Both the position numbers and the translations under genes were made by a program. DNA of 64,000 nt, from assembly GCF_954871325.1 (NCBI RefSeq), contig NC_088776.1, positions 16,802,052 to 16,866,051 on the forward strand, in the 5' to 3' direction. The stretch's first letter is position 1. Each line of letters starts with the position of its first letter. Positions 62,887-64,000 of this stretch are shown piece after piece. The notes under the pieces are model-generated. The model was not told the origin of the DNA. It did no database searches and saw only the letters and a program-made list of their open reading frames with translations. This DNA is from Gordionus sp. m RMFG-2023. Its lineage: Eukaryota; Nematomorpha; Gordioida; Chordodea; Parachordodidae.

Positions 62887-63363
62887 CTTTAACCAGATTG
62901 ATTTTTTTCTACCTCGCTTGCATTAACTCTTCGCTAAAATCAAATATATGGTAGTACAGCATAAAGTTATCAAATGAGACATTTTTATATTATTATATTT
63001 AATTTTTTTTAAAATAATTATTCATTTTTTTTATTTTATATCCAATGAATAAAAAATTTGTACCCTATAAAGCAAAAATATTATTTTTGCAATGTTGATT
63101 TTATTGTATTTTGAAAATTTAACTTATACACACGAGGTTCTCAGGTCTTTCCCTGTAAGCTGGTAACTCACCATCTTTTCCTCCACATCCAAAACTCTAC
63201 CGCTAATCTCTCAGTTTTTAAATTTCTCCAGCGTTAAAAATTTTAACATTAAATGTTAAATAATAATATTTTTTTATCTATAAAATTAATTTAAAAAGAA
63301 ATTATCAATAAACATATCTGGTTTGTTTTAATGATGTATCCTAAAATGAATAAATTTCAAAAC

Positions 63364-63576
63364 CTTTTCTATTGGAATTATCTTTTAATTCTTGTATATG
63401 TTTTAACAAAAAACACGACACACGAGAACATTTTTTATTTATTTTTGGGTTAAAGCGAATAATTGCTTTGTTTAATTTTAAATTCAAATAAATATCAATA
63501 TTAGTAAGAGTCTTCAAAGTTCTATTTCCATCTCCCAAATGTTTTTTTAAATTGAGAAAAATATAAGGAAATAAAT
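63364..63576 (-). CDS. Candidate exon of the same minus-strand neighbour
   Basis: The minus strand is open for 71 codons from an AAG acceptor at 63577-63578 to a donor AAAG/GTTTTG. It reads FPYIFLNLKKHLGDGNRTLK, then NKAIIRFNPKINKKCSRVSC and FLLKHIQELKDNSN. Codon content and the in-phase join to 62886-62777 favour coding. An ATG-started frame is not seen, so it would be an internal exon. Alternatively it is a chance open frame or a decayed element; no family is recognised. Confidence 0.35.
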
Positions 63577-64000
63577 CTTATTAATTTGCTCTCGCGAAAT
63601 AATTTCTTTAGAAAAAATAATTAATTAGGCTTCCTAATTCAGCTTAATTTGAAGATGCCAAAAGGTAAAGGGACTGGATACCAGAAGAAATTTAATGATA
63701 TACCCCCTCTTAATTGTTTTTTTAGTAAAAGCTACGAAGCTTTTGAGCTAGGACACACTATTTTTGTTTGCTTTTAATATTTGGTTATTTTTTTCTTGTT
63801 TTTTTGGTTGTTTTTTTCTTTTTATTATAAAGTTGTTTCTTTTGCTTTTTGGCTATTTAATCGATACTAAATAGCCCGCCATTACGTAATAAGTCTACGG
63901 ACATTGCCATAAATTTCCTATAATAAAAATCGATTACGAAAAAAATATAAATAAAAATAAGAATAAAATATTACTGATTCTGAAAAATATAATAACATAA
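63577..64000. other. Right window edge, nothing firm
   Basis: A short + strand frame starts at 63656 (MPKGKGTGYQKKFND) and stops after about 40 codons. It has no ortholog I recognise and no good splice context is certain, although AAAG/GTAAAG occurs after its third codon. The rest is AT-rich with T-runs. Confidence 0.3.

Overview
The window is eukaryotic nuclear DNA. It is very AT-rich and almost entirely occupied by one split gene on the + strand, the giant AAA+ ATPase midasin (MDN1/Rea1), which acts in 60S ribosome biogenesis. The gene enters from the left inside AAA3 and stops at 61551-61553. About 68 exons can be read by homology and splice phase. They total roughly 14 kb (about 4,650 codons), which fits a full-length midasin lacking only its N-terminus, AAA1, AAA2 and the first part of AAA3. 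All splice sites proposed are GT-AG. Introns run from 39 nt to 7.3 kb. The organism cannot be named from the sequence. Many introns, several hAT transposons and a LINE of a type common in animals suggest an AT-rich invertebrate, possibly a fast-evolving one, because the protein is divergent outside its motifs.

Layout: 314-989 AAA3 (C-terminal half); 1302-7588 AAA4; 8316-11880 AAA5; 11491-23344 AAA6; 23586-47422 the long helical linker; 47969-53396 the Asp/Glu-rich region; 53577-61553 the C-terminal MIDAS (von Willebrand A-like) domain. Two places in the linker do not resolve cleanly (about 34120-34353 and 37724-37956). Past 61553 there is no midasin sequence. Two phase-compatible exons on the minus strand (63576-63364 and 62886-62777) may belong to an unidentified tail-to-tail neighbour.

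The large introns are full of mobile elements. A family of foldback, hAT-like elements has ends TAGTGTTGTTAA and 8-bp target duplications (3974-6511, 7662-7872, 58459-61095). The last of these sits inside an older element with similar ends (58048-61241). Two of them share tandem repeats of about 110-120 bp built round the palindrome GACAATTGTC. A nearly complete hAT copy with intact ends and a broken transposase lies at 38379-41928, and further hAT remnants at 18325-19875 and 34902-35110. A decayed LINE is at 27950-29390, a second retroelement tail at 54515-54890, and several MITE-sized elements are scattered between. There are also an 82-bp triplicate and a 105-bp tandem duplication. No virus-like element, CRISPR array, rRNA or tRNA was seen.
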